Shown: positions 23,042 to 35,500 of the stretch, one piece after another | Layout of the letters: each line of letters opens with the position of its first letter | Position numbering within the stretch: position 1 is the first letter of the stretch | Assembly: GCA_963969365.1 (NCBI GenBank) | Contig: OZ017749.1 | Location: forward strand, 3,596,001-3,660,000 | Reading direction: 5' to 3' | Source of the DNA: Asterochloris sp. CNOR1 | Taxonomy: Eukaryota > Chlorophyta > Trebouxiophyceae > Trebouxiales > Trebouxiaceae | Length of the DNA: 64,000 nt | The notes under the pieces: generated by a model | What the model was told of the DNA's origin: nothing | Database searches by the model: none | Seen by the model: the letters and a program-made list of their open reading frames with translations, nothing else | Translations under genes and position numbers: made by a program

Positions 23042-26000
23042 TCAGAGAACCATAGAGTACAGCTCAGAAGCAGGGCGCGGCAGCTCGCCTTGCTCTGCAA
23101 TGACCTCAACAACCTGCAGCAACACAGCTGGAAGCTTGTGGACCAAGACAGGCGACTGATCATTGTGAGAAAGACCAAGCTTGGTGCCTGCGGATGTGGG
23201 CCAAAGCCTGGATGCGGCGGCAAGGCAATGTACAAAGCAGCGAAGGGTGAACCTGTCACTGAAGGTGACCTGGTGGAGTTGCAGGAGCTTGGGACAGGCC
23301 TCGTTGCTGTATGTGCCCTGGTCAGCAGCGCGCTGTACAATCCGACATGGCAGTCATGGCAGCAGCCATGTGCTCAAAGCGGAAGCGATGCAGCAGCTTT
23401 GCACTGCATGCCCCTCACTGACAACCTGCCACAGCCCAAAGACACAGGCGATGGGCAAAGGCACTGCACTGCTGGGTATGGCAGCCAGTGCAGCAGGCAT
23501 CTGCTCAGGGTGCAAGCGATGCATCTGCTGTGTGCAGCAGCTGCGCAGTGGGCGCACCTTGTTGCTGGCAGCCCCCTCCACCAGAGCCTCAACACACAAG
23601 TCGGCCACCTGCGAGCGCAGAATGCTGCCAGGGCGCCTCTTAGGCGGCAGACCGAAGATGTTGGGTCCTGCACATGCAGGACATGGCATGGTCACCATGC
23701 AGAAGCAGCCCTGATGTGGTTCATGGCTGTGCCGGCTGTGCGACCAGCATGGAACCTCACAACACAGCCCACTGTCACTGTGAAGAGGCAGCCTTGATGT
23801 GAATGATGGCTGCACTGGCTGTGCCTCCTGCAAGGGGCCTCAGACCAAACAACACAGCCCAAGCTGCAGCACCTGGCCCTCCAAGACATGCATCAGCATG
23901 TGGGCCCCTGCCCATGCATGGCGGGGTGCAGTCACTGTGCAGAGGCAGCCCTGACGTGCTCGATGCCTGTGCTGGCCATGCGCCCTGCATGCAGCCGCAT
24001 CGCCCGCGCTGGCCATGCAGGTTGCGTGCGGCGTACGCTCGTTGAGGGGTTGACTGGCTTTTGACTAACGCACCAGGATGTGGGCCTGGCCCAGCACACG
24101 CATGGCAAAGCATGACAGGTGAGCAGAGGCAGCCCGGCGGTGCTTGATGCCAGCAACCAACCATGCACCTGCAGTCGTTCATTGCGACACTGGCAATTGC
24201 TGAGGCGCCTGCCTGGGTGGAGCAGTGCATAAGGGCCCCCTGCCGCTGCCATTCAGCTCTGGGCTGTGCTCTGGTGGTGCCAAGCGGCTTGTTCCCAGCT
24301 ATCTTGTGCTGCTGCCAGGGACAGAGCCACCTCCAGTGTCTACAAACTGCTGACAAGCACCGGCTCCAGTGGCGCCTTGAGGTGCCGCCGCTCCTCTCGG
24401 TGTGCCTGCTCAGCACGGCCTGAGAACCTCCGGGCAGAGCAAGAACTCACCTGTCATGATGATGCCGCCCTCCCTCTGCCCATCACGGACCTGATCCTGG
24501 AGGCCACCTGCAGGGCAAGCAACCCTATGTCACACCCATGTGCTGCAATATTCAACCCTCACACAGCATGCAGTGGGCATGCAGCTTATGCTTTTTCCTT
24601 TTCAACTTTTCTCTCTCTGTTTAGTCTCTGTGGTATGGCTTTTTCTGTTTGCTCTTTTTCTTTCTGGTTAGCTCTCTGCAGCCTCCTGTGCTCTACCAAC
24701 AATTGGGCTGCACTTGCAGTGATGAGAACCCAGCACGATTGCATGTGGTGAGACTTGTTGGCATGCGCAGCAGCAGCTGCAAGAGCAAGAGCTGACCAGG
24801 CAGGATGAGTGCAGGCCTGGGCATGCCACGCAGCAACCATGAGGAAATGGCTCTCCAGCAGGCAGCAGCAGCAGCCACAGAAGCTCACCCGGGCGGATGA
24901 TGGTGTAGTCCAAGCCAGAGCGCTGCAGCTCCTCCTCTGCCCTCTTCTTCCAGAAAAGAATCTGCACGAGGCAACTTCTGAGACTGCGCTGAGCTGGCGC
25001 AAGGGTTGTTGGCGTGGCTGCCAGTCACGCTAGATGCCATGGACTGGGGTCCTCAGCGCCAGCATGCACACACACAGATGGGCCAGCATGCACAGTGAGT
25101 GTAGCACTGCAGTTAACCGTTCTGCGTGCTGTCACAAGCATGCACAATGAACACAGTTTGGCAAGCAGAGCATGGACTGAACAGAGCGGCTCACCCCCCA
25201 AAAGAGGTTGAGTGGAAAGAGGGGGTCATCAGTGCCAATGGAGGTGACCAGAACAAACTTCTTCACACCTGCTGCCTTGGCTGCCGCAATCAGGTTGACG
25301 GTGCCCTGCAGAGAGCAGCAGACTGCTCAAGATCTGCTGTCTCTGGGCATTCATTGACGCATGCATTCTTTAGGCCCAGCAGCATACTCAGCAGCCCTGC
25401 AGACACCCTGCATTGTGCAGCAAGCAGCGCACAGCAGGCACATGGCTCAGCAGCAGCCCAGGCATGCCAGCAAGCGTGCCAGCAAGGTGAGAGTGGATAA
25501 GCATGCTCGAGGAAGTTTCCGTTGAGTGGCATGTCTTCGCCAGTATGGCTATGATATCCCTGTCAGGCAGGTGTGCAGCCAGAGTGTGTCTTGCCTGTGC
25601 AGGCCACGAGCCGCACCCTGCACCAAGCCAACTCCACCGGCACAGCAGCCACAGCACCAGCAAAAGGACACATCTTGGCCAAGCAATGCTTGCCTGATAG
25701 TCGACATTGTAGGGCGCCAGCGGCTGGAAGAGGCCTCCCTTTGCGCCTGTGGCACAGATGACCATGTTGCTGCAGGCACAGCGCACTCATCATTACAATA
25801 ACAATTGCTCAACATGGATAGCAGCGGGTGCCCCTGACTTATCATGACTTGCTCAGCGACAGACGCCCCGCCAGTGCCTATGCTGGCTGCACCCATCCTG
25901 ACACTGCACAGCGGCAGACACCTGGCAGGCGCCTGTGTTGCCTGCACCCAGCTCAATGCTGCACGGCAACAGACGCCTTGCAAGCACCTGCCCGTTCTGC

Positions 26001-27777
26001 ATACAGCTTGAAAAGGCACAGCAGCAGATGCGTGGCAGACGCCTGTGCTGGCCTGCACCCATCTTGACACTGCACAGCGGGAGACACCTTGCAAGCAGCA
26101 GTACAGCCTGAATACAGCTTGAGATTGCACAGCAGCACATGCCTGATCAGTGCCTGATGGCTACAGCATCTTTGACACTGCACCGCGGCCGACACCCAGC
26201 AGGCGCCTGTGCTGCCTGTACCCAGCTTTAAGCAGCACAGCGGCAGACTCCTGGCCAGTGTCTGTGATCATTGGACTCGTACAATGAGCAAGACTCCCAC
26301 ACAGTCAGCTGCGACCTTGCCGAAGGGGACGAAACATCTTAGCAAGAGAAGCAGACCATATGCTGAAAGCATTGATCTCGGTAAACTCTGCAGGCAAGTG
26401 CCAAGGCTGCACAGGCAGGCCCAAGCATGGGCTGCTGGCACATCGTTCCAGGCCTCACCAGTTGGCCAGTGGCTGTGGCAAGGTGTTGTACTGGTACACA
26501 TCTCCCTGGTGCAGCGTCACCCCCATCTCCGGGCCAGGCAGCTCACGGTACTGCAGGCAGCCATAACCCCTCAGTGCAGCCGGTGGCAAAAGTGCACTGG
26601 ACCAGCAAGGGCTGGTCAGTGCAGCCTGTGACAGGTATGACTCCTGTGCCCTCCAGGCCCGCCAGGCAACTGACACGCCTTGGGCCCCATATGCAGCCAA
26701 GGGGCGGCTGGGCACCCCATGAAAGGCACTAGCTGCTCAATGCAGCTCATGACAGGCATGCACAGAGTAGGCTTGTCCCTACACCACCTGTTGCTGCTAT
26801 GTGAACTGTGTGTGCATGCCAGTGAGTACACAGCACAGCCCAGGGACAGGCCGCTTTTGGTAAAACGGAGCCAGGCCATGCCTTGGGAGAAGCAGATTGG
26901 AGTTGTTGACACAAGCTGTGCCGTCTGGGCTGTGTTGCCGGTTTGGTGAATGTAGTGAGTCAAGAGTGCGCTTGCGGCAATTGTGATCCTGGCAGTTCCT
27001 TGGGGAACCAGGCTGAGCTCCTTGACATGAGCTGTGCCATGCAGATTGCTGTGTCACTCGTCTAAGCATGCCACTGAGTCTAGAGTGCATCTCGTGGGCC
27101 AGGCAGCTTGCAGCATTCAACAACCTGCCATGTTATGGTGCTCCAGGCTGAGCTTGCAGTGACATGAGCTGTTCCGATGCGTGGCAAAACAGTGTGCAGT
27201 TCATGCCCTGCGCAACCTGAGGCCAGGGACTGTAGGCGCCCCACAAGCACTCCAGCACTGACAGACTCACCCCTTTGGCAAAATCCCTCACAAGCGCTTT
27301 CACTGTTGCGCCCTCCCTGGCAAGCCTCTGCACCACCTGTCGCCCGACTCCACCAGTTGCGCCAGCAACCAGCACCCTGGCATCCTTGAAGCGCTCACTG
27401 CCAGCTGCGTTGACCAAGGAAGGACGTCTGGGCAGTGCTGTGCAGCAGTGGCTTCCTTCAAGTGCTTGCCACAAACATGCACACAATTTGGAGCTGACCT
27501 GAGGGCTGAGCTAAGGGGCTGCTGATTGGCACTACCTCAGCATCTGAGGGCTCCTCAAGCAAAGTATTGGCTCGCCTGCGTGACCTGCCAGGGGTCCCTG
27601 CAGGTATGCCGGCATGTCAGGTGATGCTCGCAACCATTGCTCACCAAACACCATCAAGGTACCTGCAGCAGCCCGTGCCCTGATGTGCAGAGCCCTTCTG
27701 GCGGGGGACCTGCTTGATGTGACCACACATGCTGAATTAGATGACTGGGGCTTTGCCCAGACTGTTGCCAGAGCCAT
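23042..27777 (-). CDS. TIC62-like chloroplast NAD(P)-binding Rossmann protein (atypical SDR)
   Basis: Nine exons join in phase on the minus strand: 27777-27663, 27404-27271, 26550-26459, 25769-25694, 25305-25195, 24961-24889, 24507-24451, 23667-23558 and 23113-23042, giving 279 residues. The N-terminus, MALATVWAKPQSSNSACVV followed by Arg- and Ala-rich sequence, looks like a chloroplast transit peptide. The dinucleotide-binding loop is VLVAGATGGVGRQVVQRL. Then come ICATGAKG, FVLVTSIGTDDPLFPLNLFW, a YTIIRPGGL motif, and the C-terminal VVEVIAEQGELPRP. Order and motifs match the Rossmann domain of TIC62 and related atypical SDR proteins, which bind NADP(H) and ferredoxin-NADP reductase in chloroplasts. 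The proline-rich FNR-binding repeats of land-plant TIC62 are absent. The intron after exon 4 starts with GC (gcaagc). Two introns are filled with minisatellite-like repeats. Confidence 0.9.
23685..24160. repeat. diverged intronic repeats in the TIC62-like gene
   Basis: Within the intron between exons 7 and 8 there are at least four diverged copies of a unit. It begins near GCAGAGGCAGCCCTGA and continues with GATGGCTGTGCTGGC-like sequence and a C/T-rich GCCCTGCA end. Copies start near 23698, 23786, 23938 and 24123, with spacings of about 90-185 bp. Confidence 0.65.
25850..26250. repeat. intronic minisatellite in the TIC62-like gene
   Basis: The intron between exons 3 and 4 contains about six to eight copies of a ~55-75 bp unit. 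Its core runs GCACAGCGGCAGACACC, then GGCAGGCGCCTGTG and CTGCACCCAGCT, with substitutions and small gaps. The copies cover nearly the whole interval. No coding sense is apparent. Confidence 0.8.
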
Positions 27778-27947
27778 GTTTATTACTATCGGTGATGCAG
27801 GGATCTGAAAGGCCACGAAGTACTTCAGAAGAAGGAAAGAGAACTTCAAAGGAAAGTCAGCAGACTGGGCAGAGAACCTCAGACAGTCAAGCAACTTGAC
27901 AAAAATTGGTGGTCCCCTCATTAGATCACCAGGACCAGCTGTAGATG

Positions 27948-30806
27948 TCAAAGGAGGAGCGATATGGGTCTGTTCATGGCAACATTCAAGGCGGCAAACT
28001 GCCCTATATGCAACAGGGCCTCACAGTCCCAGTCGCCATACTGCCTGATGTCCACCACATCCAGCGAGGCATGCTTTGCCAGCCAGTCAAAGGGCTCTCG
28101 CAGCATGCAGCAGTCTCCAGCAATATTGGGCTCCTGCCACGCAAGGCTGAGTAGGTCCAGGCAGGTCATCTGGAGCACCTCACGGGGCAGGCCATTGAGG
28201 GAGCAGGCATGCAGGTCAAGCACCTGCAAGGAGGTGAGCTGCGACATCTCTTTTGGCAGGCTGCCGATGGGGTTGTGGTCCAGCTGCAACTCATGCAGCT
28301 GCGGGATTGCGCATAATTCTGTGGGAACAAACAAGATGCCTGCTGAGCTGAGCTCTAGGATGGTCAGGGCAGTCCACAGCCTGACATTGTCGCCTGGGAA
28401 CCACTTTCCCTCAGAAAAGTTGTTGCCAGAGAACGAGGCGTGCCTCAGGTTTGGCGCCAGCTCAGGCAGGAAGTCAGGGATGTAGCTTAGGCCGGCCCCT
28501 TCAAGCTGCAGCTTGGTCAGGCTGCCGCACGGCCCCCGGGCTGTCCAGAGGTCCATGTTTAAGGGCAGGTCAATCAAAGCCAGCTTCTGCAGATGGGGGC
28601 CCAACGCAGGGACTGCCAGGTCCTGCACCTGCAGGCAGGCAGACAACCAGTCACACAAGAGTGCCAGGTCCTGCACCTGCAAGCATGCAAGGCAAGGCTG
28701 AGCAGGGAAAGCTGCAGCACTGCAGCGCAAGAGCAGCCACATCACACCAAGCCTGCAGATTGCGTCAACTGCTGAGTAGGCACCTGCATGCAGGCACCCA
28801 TGTTGCTGCGCAATGTGAGCTACATGCAGCTGTGGTTCACCATCAAGCCTTCATGTGGAACAGGAAGAATGCTACGGCACGTGACAGGTGCACGCGTGCA
28901 GTTGCTGCAGCATGCCTGCTGGCACAGCTTGCATCTGGCAGAGCCCTGCCTCTTTGCCTGTTGGCCTCACTAGATTCGGAGAAGCCTGGCAATGTGTACA
29001 GCCTCATGTGTACAGCCTCTCCATTCCTACCCTCCATGCAGCATGCTACATGGCCAAGCATGTCAGACAGGGTGAGTGCAGCCTCACATTGGCCATGTCC
29101 TCCATCTTCAGCCTGCGCAGCTCTGGCAACCCGAAAATGCAGGGCGCCACCGATGTTGTCTTTGCGGCACTCTGAATTCCTAACTCCTGCAGCCTTGACA
29201 GCGCCGAGAACTGCTCAGGCACCTGCAGCCAGTGGGGACTTGGTGGAGCCAGCTCATGACATGAAATAGGTCCAGCAACTGCAGCCTGGACAGCTCTGAG
29301 GAGCCAGTTGGTGGCTCTGAGGAAGGTGGTACTTGAAACAGCTGGCCCAGCAGTGGGGGTGTTTTAGCATTTGCACCCCAGACAACACTGAGGAGTAACA
29401 GGCCCTGCAATCAGCAGCACACAAGGATGCAAGGCTGCAGGCTCAGCATGAGTCGGAGCGGCTGCACCTCCGGCAGCCCAGTGCCCCACAGTGCTGGGGT
29501 GCACGCTGCTGGCTCAGGCCACCTCTGCAGCCCTACAAGACGCATCAGGTGGTCACTGCATCAGCACCACTGGCACCAGCTCCTCCAGTTCCCTAAACAT
29601 TGGGGCTGCCCCAGCCTGTGCAACAAAGCACAACCTGTTCATGCCTGTCAGGTGACCACTGCTCAGTGTACTATACACACTGGCAGCTAGCACTTGCAAA
29701 CAAGAGACCAACAGCTCCTGGTAGCCTCTGGCAGCCCTGCAAAGCCTGCACATGTTGCTGCAGCCTCCTAAGCACGCCCCCTGCCACGTCCCTTAGCCAC
29801 CCCTGAGCATGCGACACAAAGCCTCCTGTGTCCAATCCTCCAGCCCACCTCTGGCAGCCCCACGAAGCCCTGCACAGGCTCCTCCAGCCTGTGGCTCAGG
29901 CGCAGGGATGTGAGCGCAGTCAAGCTGGCCAGGGCGGCAGCACTGCTTTCTTGCAGCCTCTCCAGAGACTCGTCCAGGTGCAAGCGCTGCAGGCATGCCC
30001 CCAGCTGGGGGTTTTGGGGGGCCCGCTGGAAGATGTCCGACGTCAGCACCTCGCCACCTGTAACACAGAGCTCATGTTCACGGCTCATCACCTCCTGGGT
30101 CTTGCGGGCCTGAATGCTACTTGAGCTGCCAGATAAGAAGTAGAAAAGCTAAAGTCCAGCAGGTCAGCCCCAAGCAGCTGCATGCTTGGAGCGGCAAGCA
30201 CAGGCTGGTGCTTTGTCGCCATGCACTGCAGCCATGCAGGCGCAGCACCTATGCTCACCTGTGGCACTGAGGTGCAGCGGGATCCGCTGCTCAGCCATGG
30301 CTCCCACCAGCACGGGAAGCGTGCTGGCCATGACGCGGGTCTGCCCGGTGTCCGTGGTCTCCTGATAGTTCAGGCCATCAAAGCGCAGCCACAGGCTGGC
30401 GATGCCTGCGCTGCGCTTGCCTAGCCAGGCCGCCAGCTTGTAAACCAGGTACAGACTGCTCTCATCAAAGTCGCGGAGGCACAGGTGTCCCCACAGGTCA
30501 TTGAAACCAGGCCTGCACACAGAGCACAGCCATGGGTCACTAACAGTATATCTTTTTACGAAGCAGATGCTGTCTATGCACAGCAGGTTCCAACCAAGGA
30601 CTCAAGCAGAGCAGTGTTCAGGCTCTGGATAGCACTGTGCTGCTGCACGACAGCATTGGCACTCACCTGTCCATGACTTTGCGGCACTGCTGGCTGACCA
30701 GTGGCATCTGGAGCTTGGTCTTCGTGTCCAGCAGCCTGATTATTCTCATGAGCAGATCATCTGGGAGCTGAGGCCCCATGCTGCGTTTGTTGCTGGAGGG
30801 CTCCAT
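27948..30806 (-). CDS. F-box / leucine-rich-repeat protein
   Basis: Exon 1 (30806-30667) encodes an F-box-like start, LPDDLLMRIIRLLDTKTKL followed by LVSQQCRKVMD. Exon 2 (30512-30259) and exon 3 (30057 to about 29849) join in phase. They contain leucine-rich segments such as LQRLHLDESLERLQE and LTALTSLRLSHRLEE. Middle exons are less certain; one near 29226-29070 reads LSRLQELGIQ and LPELRRLKMEDM. The last exon (28628-27948) holds regular LRRs, LTILELSSAGILFVPTEL, LHELQLDHNPIGSLPKEM and LQVLDLHACSLNGLPREV, and ends at the stop at 27948. F-box/LRR proteins usually recruit substrates to SCF ubiquitin ligases, with the LRRs choosing the target. The target here is unknown. The start codon is 96 bp from that of the divergent PER1 gene. 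Confidence 0.85.
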
Positions 30807-30902
30807 GCTTGAAGCAGCTGAGGTCTTGCTGAGCCACTAAGCTGTCATAGACAGAATATACGGGTCGTCCGGTGGCAAATTGTCTTGTTTAGGTCGTCTG
30901 TC
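30807..30902. promoter_or_regulatory. short bidirectional promoter region
   Basis: Only 96 bp separate the start codon of the F-box/LRR gene (-) from that of the PER1 gene (+). Both promoters and both 5' untranslated regions must overlap here or extend into the partner gene. No clear TATA element or palindromic operator was seen. Confidence 0.6.
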
Positions 30903-32406
30903 ATGAGCGCCAAAAAACTCATGGCCAGACTCTTGATGATCTGCTGCCTGGCAGGCCTACTCCGCGAGGCTCATGCCAGCCACGGCGATCGTGATGCAGC
31001 ATTCCAGTCCTGCGTCAGCAGCTGTCAAGCTGAGGGCTGTGTCAGGCTGCCGGTGGACAAGCAGGCCAAGCTGGGTTCCAACAGCATTGCGTGTGACGCA
31101 GCCTGCCCAGAGCGCAATGGACTGGAGGTGCCATGGGCGCTGCAGGCGATGCGCTGGTCCTGCGCCGATGACTGCAAGTGCGTCCACTTCATCTGATGTC
31201 TTCTTCAGCAGACACAAGTGCTCAAACAGCCAGCACACCTGGCCTATGACCACCACTGCAGCTCCGCCATTCAGATGAGTTTGGCAGGGAGTCCACCAAG
31301 AGCCTCTCCCTGCCTGCAGGTACCGCTGCATGCACTTGCGTGAGTACTTCAAGCAGCGCATCTACAGGCGCCAGGCCCGCCCCCTGGACAAGTACTTTGG
31401 CAAGTGGCCCTTCCGCCGCGTGTGGGGGGTGCAGGAGCCCATGTCTGTGCTGTTCTCCATCTGCAATCTTGTGGTGAGGGCTGCCTGTGCTGAAGGAATT
31501 TGCCGCAGGGTTCCTTCAGGCACCTGCTGCAGGCTAGGAGTTTTGGGACAATGCTCCCTCAACCCTGACTCAAGACACAGAAGAGTGCAAATTCTTCCTG
31601 CTGCAGCAGGCAAAGCTGCACTGTTTGGGCATGGTGGTCCAGGCGACTGTAGCACTGCAGACTGAGAGGTGTCAGAATTAGCTTGGGCACTGTTCCCTCA
31701 AGCCTGACTGGCACCCCACGAGTCCTCCAAACACGTGCTGCCGCTGCAGGCACAGCTGCACTGTCTGGGCAAGGTCGTCCTGGCGGCCGTCAGAGACTGG
31801 AGGGCAACCCGCAGCAGCAGCAACCGGCTGAGCTACGCCTACTGGCCGTTGTGGATATTGTATGGCGCAGTCTCCATCAACGCCTGGCTGTGGTCAGTGG
31901 TGTTCCATGCCAGGGACACCCCACGCACAGAGAGGCTTGACTACATGAGCGCTGACGCAGATGTGGCACTGGCGCTCTTCATCTCAGCCATGCGCACCAC
32001 AGAGCAGCCTGCTCACTTGTGGTTTGTGTGGGCAGCGCCAGTGTGCCTACTGCTCAGCTGCCATGTCTACTACATGCTGTACGTGCTATTCGACTACGGG
32101 CTGAACATGAAGCTGTGCTTGGGGGCAGGCATCCTGCAGATGGCGCTGTGGTGTTGGTTTGTACACAGGCGCCAGCATCAGCACCGAAACACACTTTACG
32201 CTTTTGTGTTGCTCATGAACTCTGCCTTGCTCTTAGAAGTGCTGGACTTCCAGCCCATCAAGGGATTGCTGGATGCCCATGCAGTCTGGCACGCCTGCAC
32301 CATCCCCTTGACATATTTGTGGTACGACTTTGTGTTTGCTGACGCCGAATGGGTGCGCATGTCAGCAAGGGTGGCATCTCCAAGCAAAAAGATTCATGCC
32401 AGATGA
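30903..32406 (+). CDS. PGAP3: PER1/PGAP3 family GPI-lipid remodelling protein
   Basis: Three exons, 30903-31177, 31320-31473 and 31750-32406, join in phase to about 361 residues. The chosen ATG gives MSAKKLMARLLMICCLAGLL, a signal peptide. The luminal part has the family's paired cysteines, ending in WSCADDCKYRCM across the first splice junction, then the conserved KYFGKWPFRRVWGVQEP. Exon 3 encodes several membrane spans with WSVVFHARDTPRTERLDYMS, the conserved His/Asp/Arg catalytic region. Near the C-terminus is LLDAHAVWHACTIPLT with further conserved histidines. Per1 in yeast and PGAP3 in animals remove an acyl chain from GPI anchors in the ER or Golgi. All key residues are present, and the length is close to that of the family. 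Intron 2 holds a decayed copy of the exon-3 start. Confidence 0.95.
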
Positions 32407-32537
32407 ACTTGACTAGCAGCATAAGCAAATGGGGGAGCCAGATGAAATGAAGGCGTTGTCTGGGATTGACTGAGTCACCAAGGGGTTTGTCAAATGAATA
32501 TGGGCAGGTCGCAATGCATGACATTTGTGGGACTTAC

Positions 32538-35500
32538 TCACTGTCGGGTGAGCTGCAAGAGCAGCTGATGCCGAAGAGCAGGGTCAGTTGCAGCCTGCCC
32601 CCTCGTGGCAAGGGTGATAGTGCTGCTTGCATGCTTCTCTACACCACGCGCCACCATACACATGTGGGCTGCCTCACAGACCACCATGACCCCCATTGAC
32701 TCAGCCATGTGCTGCACAGCATCAGCTATCTGCTGAGTCAGCCTCTCCTGGATCTGAAGCCTCCAGCTGAACATCTCCACTGCCTGGCGGATGACAGCCT
32801 CATCGGTCCTGTGGCGGGCACCAACCACAGCCACCCTGGCTGTGCCATGGAAGGGCAGCATGTGGTGCTCGCACTGGGATGAAAAGCGCAGGCTGAACTG
32901 CAGGACCTCATGGGGCGAGGCCAGCGCCTGGCTGCGCAGCGGCATGAGCTGCTGGGCTCCAGAGGTGGAGCCCAACAGGAGGTGGACATAGCGCTCGGGG
33001 GAGCTCAGGAGGCCCTGCAGGGAATGCAGGTGCAGGCTGTGAACAAATCACGAGCAGGCAGACACACTGCATGGGGACTGGTAGAAGCCCTGAAGATGAG
33101 GCACACACTCGGAGTCAGAAGGAGGCGGAGGCCAGCAGACAGATGGACATAGCTGCAGGCTCACAGCAAGCCCACTCGAGCTCGCTGGGGATTGCTACTG
33201 GCGCTGCAGGGAGGCAGCGGCAGGCTTGACAGAAGGCCAGGACGCAGGTGAGCATAGTGCTCTCGGCAGCGCTAATGCTCCTGCCAGGCTGGCAGGCTGG
33301 GCTCAAGTTTGGCAGTGCAGCCCTGAGATGAAGCACCAGCAGGCGGGCGTCAAGCACTGGCTGCAGGTGCAAGCTGACATGCAGAGCAGAACCTGCTGTG
33401 ATAGCATGCGACAGGGCTGTGCATGCAGTCAACCAGGCCAGCGCCAAGCGCAAAGCAGGCAAGGGGCGGCCACAAATACAAGGCCCCCACCTCTCTGTCT
33501 GGGTTCTCCCCGATCTCCACCAGGATGGTTCGCACGGCTCGCTGCATGTCTGCGCAGCTCACTCCATGCCGCCTTGTCCCCAAGCACTCCCCAGCACCCG
33601 CTGCCAAACCCCCCAGGGCCGTGGCGCTGCCGACAAAGGGCCCTGCAGCGCTGGCAGGTGCAGGCGCTGCTGTCGCAGAGATGGACTCGGCCTCTGCCTC
33701 GTCCAGGTCAGGGCTGGAGGGTGGTTGGACCTCCAGCCCTGGCAGGGGCCCCCCCTCAGCGTCCATTGCACTGGGCAGGTCCTCAGCGTTGCTGAAGTAG
33801 TGCACCGAGGCGACGGTGCCGCAGGTGGCATTGCGTGCGAAGATGCGCTGGGAGGCGTTGCTGGCCAGAAAGGAGGCTGCAGGGGACTCTGGGCTGGAGC
33901 TGAGGAGGGCCTCCCCATCAAAGCTCTGCCCGGGGGCCAGCAGCGAGCTCTGCTGCTGCTGCTGGGCATCCTGGAGGGCCTCGGGGCCGGCGGGGCGGAC
34001 CCGCTTCATGGCCATGGCCCGGCGGCTCTTGCGCTGCTGGCGCAGGCGGCTGTGCACGGTGGGGCTGGCGCAGCCTGGCTCGGGGCAGCCTGCTGGCTGC
34101 GCAGGCCCTGGGGCAGCAGTTGGGGTGATGGGCTCCTGGATGGATGTCCCGGCCCCTGCAGCACTGCTGTGGCTGGAGGCGTCCAGCTGCACGCGTGTCT
34201 GGGGCAGCGCTTTGGTCGGCACCTGGATGCCGTGCAGCTGGAGTAGCACCAGGAACTCCTGCAGAGGCAGAAGGGGAGCCTTCTGAGCAGACAGCGTCTG
34301 GGCATGAATGTGTGGCTTGCAGCACTGCCTGCAGCGGCCGCAGGGAAGGGTTTCTGGGCTCAGCATTCATTGTGCACTTGGGCAGCGCCCCAGGAAAGAG
34401 TCCCAAGCAGCAGCCCACATGAAGCTTGCAGCGGTTCCGCACAAGGTGCAGCATCTGTGCTGCAAAAGTATCAGCTGAGTGCTGGAAGTCAGCATGCAGG
34501 GCCACTGGGCGAGCAAAGGCAATCAAGCTGTAGACTCGGAAGCCGCTGTGGCAGCAGAGGGCAGGGTGGCGGGCAGAAGAAGGCCACGGGCACCGACTGA
34601 CCTGCATGCTCATGCCCTGGGAGTCCTCAAAGCAGCCGCTGGCCGCCGTGCTGACTGAGTATGATGCCTCGGGGCCATCAGCCAGGTGCCGTGCTTCCAG
34701 GACGATGGCAGCCCCCAGGGGCTGCAAGGACTGCAGGGCACAACGGCGAGGGTCAGTGGGCCAGCCACTGAGGGGCAGCGTGTCGGTGTGAGGCACGCCC
34801 CAGCAGTGCAAGGCAGCCTGTCATGGAGTGGAGCCATGTTCAAGTGTTGTGGCTGCCATGTGCCAGATGTGTGCGCTTGGCAGCCTGCAGCAGCACTGTT
34901 GACGGCACCATAGCTGCTGCCGCAGCACTGCTGCATGCCATCACAGGCCCTGCGCCAGATCTTCATCTATGTAGATGTTAGGAAAAGCTTGCTCCTCCAT
35001 CGGCATCAGCATGGAAGCGAGGCCCACCTGCTGCAGGGCCGCCAGCATTTGGTTGGTCAGCCTCTGCTGCGACTGCAACTGACGTGCAAACAGCTTGGCC
35101 AGCCGCGCCAGCTTGCTGAGCCCCAGGACGACCCCTTCACGTGGCATGTAGGCCACATGGCAGCGCCCGTAGAAGGGGAGCAGCGTGGCCTCGCTGGTGG
35201 AGGCAAACTCAATGTCTCGCACAATGACCATGCCGTCTGGGGACTGGGTCAACAGGGGCTCATGGAAGAGAGCGCCTCCAATCACGCTGCAGGCAGTAGA
35301 GGGGTGTGAGGTGCATGCACGTGGACTGGCAGCCTTCCCTGCTCATTGGCGCTGCCGTCTGGCGACTGGGTCAGCATGACAGAGCGCCGCTGTAGATATG
35401 CTGCAGGTAGGGGGAGGGGGTGATGGGCACGTGCAGACTGGTATGCGCTGCTGCAGCCTAGGGTGGCACAAGCCACCAGATGACCAGACCAGGTTGCTTG

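Noticed and set aside
30885-30902. Longer PER1 N-terminus starting at 30885
   Set aside because: That codon is TTG. The first true ATG at 30903 gives a good signal peptide.
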